Made by a program: the position numbers and the translations under genes | The notes under the pieces: model-generated | Database searches by the model: none | What the model saw: only the letters and a program-made list of their open reading frames with translations | What the model was told of the DNA's origin: nothing | From: Desulforudis sp. | Lineage (GTDB): Bacteria; Bacillota; Desulfotomaculia; Desulfotomaculales; Desulforudaceae | Direction: 5' to 3' | DNA: 7,177 nucleotides | Assembly: GCA_014859075.1 (NCBI GenBank) | Contig: JACUUW010000095.1 | Location: 1 to 7,177, forward strand | Shown here: positions 5,202 to 7,177 of the stretch, piece by piece | Numbering within the stretch: position 1 is the first letter of the stretch | Layout: the number at the start of each line of letters is the position of its first letter

Positions 5202-7177
5202 GCCTTTCCCTCCTCCGGCGCCCCCAGCAGACGCCACACCTCCGGTCCGGATACCGGCCGGAGTTCCCGGTACCGGTCCGAGGCGATTAACGGGTCGAAA
5301 CCGCACACCGGCTTGTAAGGACAATACCGGCACGCGGTCATGCCGCCCTTGCGGTAAGGCGCGGCCGTCACTTCCCCGGTCCCGATCGCCGCGCCTGTGT
5401 CCTTGATGACCCGGCCCAGGTGTTCCCGCAACCGCTCGAAGTGTTCGAGCTTCAACACGTTCGGCTTGCGGCGCAGACCCCCGTCTTTGTTGAACCCGGC
5501 CGGGATGATCAGCGATTCGCCGGCCGCCGCGCCGTCCATCAGCCGGACCAGTTCCGTGTCTTCCAGAACGAGACCCTGCATCCGGTACAGTTTCATGAGC
5601 TGAGGCTCTATCTCGGCGGCCGAGAGCGGCGCCCTTTTTCGGAGCATCGGACTCCCCACCCGGAAGTAGAAAGCGCCGCCGGGCAGGCACGGCCCGCCCA
5701 CGATTTTGCCGGCGTGCCGGAGGCAAGCCTCCAGGTACACCAGGAGCTGTATGTCCAGGCCGTAGAAAACGTCGTCCAGCCGGAGGACGGCACCCTCGGC
5801 CTTGTAATCCACCACCCGGACAAAGTTCCGGGCCGGTGTCCGGGCCACGTCCACCCGGTCGATCCGCCCCGCCAATTCCAGAACGCCGCCGCCCGGCAGT
5901 TCGTAAACCAGCGGCGGGACATCGTGTCCGCGCCCGAACGGGATTTCCCAACCCACGGGCCGAAATCGGCTTTGTTGGGCCTGCGCAGCCAGAGCGCGAG
6001 TGGTGTGCTCCACCACCCGCCCAAGCTTCCCGGTCAGAAACCGGTACCGGGGCGAGCTCAGCAGGATTTCGCTCCGGAGCCGCGGCGCCAACCCGTCCAC
6101 CACCTGTCCGGCGAGCCGCCGGCACTCCGCCGCGTCCAGGGCACCCCAGTCCAGGGACTGCTCCGCCAAACGGTCCTCAACACCCTTGAGCGCCGCGTGG
6201 AAAAACTGTCCCAGGTCGGGCGCCTCGAGTCTGCACATGGCCCGTTCCCGCAGTCGCAACCCGTAGCAGGCGAAGTGGGCGAACGGGCAGCCCCGAAACT
6301 TCTCCAGTCTGGTTACGCTGACGACCAGCGGGCTGCCGTACAGCAGGCGGCAGCGCTCCGGGTCCAGGGGCTCGTTCCGGTTCTCGTGAAACAGCGCCCG
6401 GAGCACCAGTCCCAACCCATCTTTATAGGCTTCCCGGCCGCAAAACCAGTTGTACACCGACCACCAGAGCGGGTCAATCGGATTACCGTGCCGCCACGCG
6501 CGCAACCGCGTGCCCAGGAAACCCAGGGTCCGGTCCGGAACCGAAACGAACGGCACGTCCGCTCCCGCAACGGTTCCTTGCGGTTCAACCGGCAGCGTCT
6601 CCTCCCGGAGGTCCGGAAAGAGTTCCTTGAGCCGGCCGATCACGCCGGAAGGGGCCAGCGCCCGCCCTTCCTCGTCGGCCAACGGGTAGCTGACCCACAG
6701 ATATTCACTCGCCCGGGTCAGGGCGATATACACCAGGTACTGTTCCGTATACAGCCGCCGCCGGGCGTCAGGGGCCACCTCCAGGCCGGCGGCCAGCAGT
6801 GCCTCCCGTTCGCGGTCGGTGAACAACCCGCCCTCAACCTGACGTGCCGGCAACACACCGTCGGAAACCCCCAGTACAAAGGTCGCCCGCACGTCAGGAT
6901 TTCGGGACCGGTCCAGCGAACCCACCAGCACCTGGTCAAGAGCGGGCGGGATGAGGGAGAGCCGCAGGCCCGCCACGCCTGCTTCAAGGATACGTGCGTA
7001 TTCTTCCAGAGAGAGTCGCTCATCCCCCAGGGTCTCTACCAATTGATCGAACAGTTGGACCACACCGTCCCAGATCTGCCGGTGCTCGCGGGCGACATCC
7101 AGCAGCCCCTCCTGTTCGGCCTCCCGGCTCCACCGGGCGATCCGCTCCGGCACGCCCGATCCCGCGACCAGGTCGTA
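5198..7177 (-). CDS. addB: ATP-dependent helicase/deoxyribonuclease subunit B (AddB), C-terminal part
   Basis: The right edge cuts this gene, leaving 659 codons. AddB proteins run to about 1,150-1,170 aa, so roughly the first 500 residues, including the N-terminal ATP-binding motif, are outside. Numbering visible residues from the edge, the helicase-like part shows VLVGSLDRSR (about 83-92), FVLGVSDGVLPAR (100-112), EQYLVYIALTRASEYLWVSYP (145-165) and TRLEKFRGCPFAHFACYGL (289-307). The RecB-type nuclease domain has GRIDRVD (437-443), VVDYK (455-459) and DIQLLVYLEA (475-484). The Fe-S cluster that pins this domain is fully represented by Cys297 and the C-terminal triad Cys616, Cys619 and Cys625. 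AddB supplies the second nuclease and the Chi-scanning module of AddAB. It ends in a four-base overlap with addA, implying translational coupling. A GTG near the edge (7153) is internal, not the true start. Confidence 0.98.
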   Translation of the reverse strand, partial: YDLVAGSGVPERIARWSREAEQEGLLDVAREHRQIWDGVVQLFDQLVETLGDERLSLEEYARILEAGVAGLRLSLIPPALDQVLVGSLDRSRNPDVRATFVLGVSDGVLPARQVEGGLFTDREREALLAAGLEVAPDARRRLYTEQYLVYIALTRASEYLWVSYPLADEEGRALAPSGVIGRLKELFPDLREETLPVEPQGTVAGADVPFVSVPDRTLGFLGTRLRAWRHGNPIDPLWWSVYNWFCGREAYKDGLGLVLRALFHENRNEPLDPERCRLLYGSPLVVSVTRLEKFRGCPFAHFACYGLRLRERAMCRLEAPDLGQFFHAALKGVEDRLAEQSLDWGALDAAECRRLAGQVVDGLAPRLRSEILLSSPRYRFLTGKLGRVVEHTTRALAAQAQQSRFRPVGWEIPFGRGHDVPPLVYELPGGGVLELAGRIDRVDVARTPARNFVRVVDYKAEGAVLRLDDVFYGLDIQLLVYLEACLRHAGKIVGGPCLPGGAFYFRVGSPMLRKRAPLSAAEIEPQLMKLYRMQGLVLEDTELVRLMDGAAAGESLIIPAGFNKDGGLRRKPNVLKLEHFERLREHLGRVIKDTGAAIGTGEVTAAPYRKGGMTACRYCPYKPVCGFDPLIASDRYRELRPVSGPEVWRLLGAPEEGKA
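5199..5217 (-). promoter_or_regulatory. addB/addA overlap and addA ribosome binding site
   Basis: The addB stop (TGA, 5198-5200) overlaps the addA start (GTG, 5199-5201) as GTGA. The last addB codons contain GGAGGAGG seven bases before the GTG, a strong Shine-Dalgarno sequence. This layout suggests that ribosomes finishing addB re-initiate on addA, helping to keep the two subunits in balance. The overlap is observed; the coupling is inferred. Confidence 0.8.

Noticed and set aside
5202..6125. In-frame open extension of addA upstream, giving a 1,545-aa reading frame
   Set aside because: It lies out of frame over the well-conserved AddB nuclease domain, is Arg/Gly/Pro-rich and resembles no AddA sequence. 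The GTG at 5201 has the ribosome binding site and the correct family length.

Overview
The window is high-GC DNA carrying almost only minus-strand genes. The gene set is addB-addA, a DUF1540 protein, a YaiI/YqxD (DUF188) protein and, on the plus strand, a possible DUF4367-like tail. This fits a high-GC member of the Firmicutes, most likely a clostridial (Peptococcaceae-like) lineage. That placement is inferred from gene content and base composition, not from a marker gene.

Layout, left to right. Positions 1-144 hold the last 47 codons of a plus-strand gene that begins outside the window. It converges on a small unrecognised minus-strand gene (163-387, 74 aa). A 149-base gap without a gene follows. 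Next comes the DUF188 gene (537-980, minus; GTG start). Its upstream region, 981-1233, holds an open stretch that looks partly coding, a near-perfect 15-bp inverted repeat (1151-1181) and a terminator-like hairpin (1201-1227). A 50-residue DUF1540 gene (1234-1386, minus) lies just beyond the hairpin. An AT-rich gap (1387-1487) separates it from addA.

Most of the window (1488-7177) is the addB-addA operon on the minus strand. addB is cut by the right edge, so only its C-terminal 659 residues are visible. addA is complete at 1,237 aa. The two genes overlap by four bases (GTGA). Together they encode the two-subunit AddAB helicase-nuclease, which resects double-strand ends for RecA-dependent repair. 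All expected AddA helicase motifs, both RecB-type nuclease sites and the four AddB iron-sulphur cysteines can be read, so the enzyme looks functional.

I found no tRNA, rRNA, CRISPR array, complete mobile element or clearly new multi-gene system. The least explained parts are the 981-1233 spacer with its palindrome, and the orphan small gene at 163-387.
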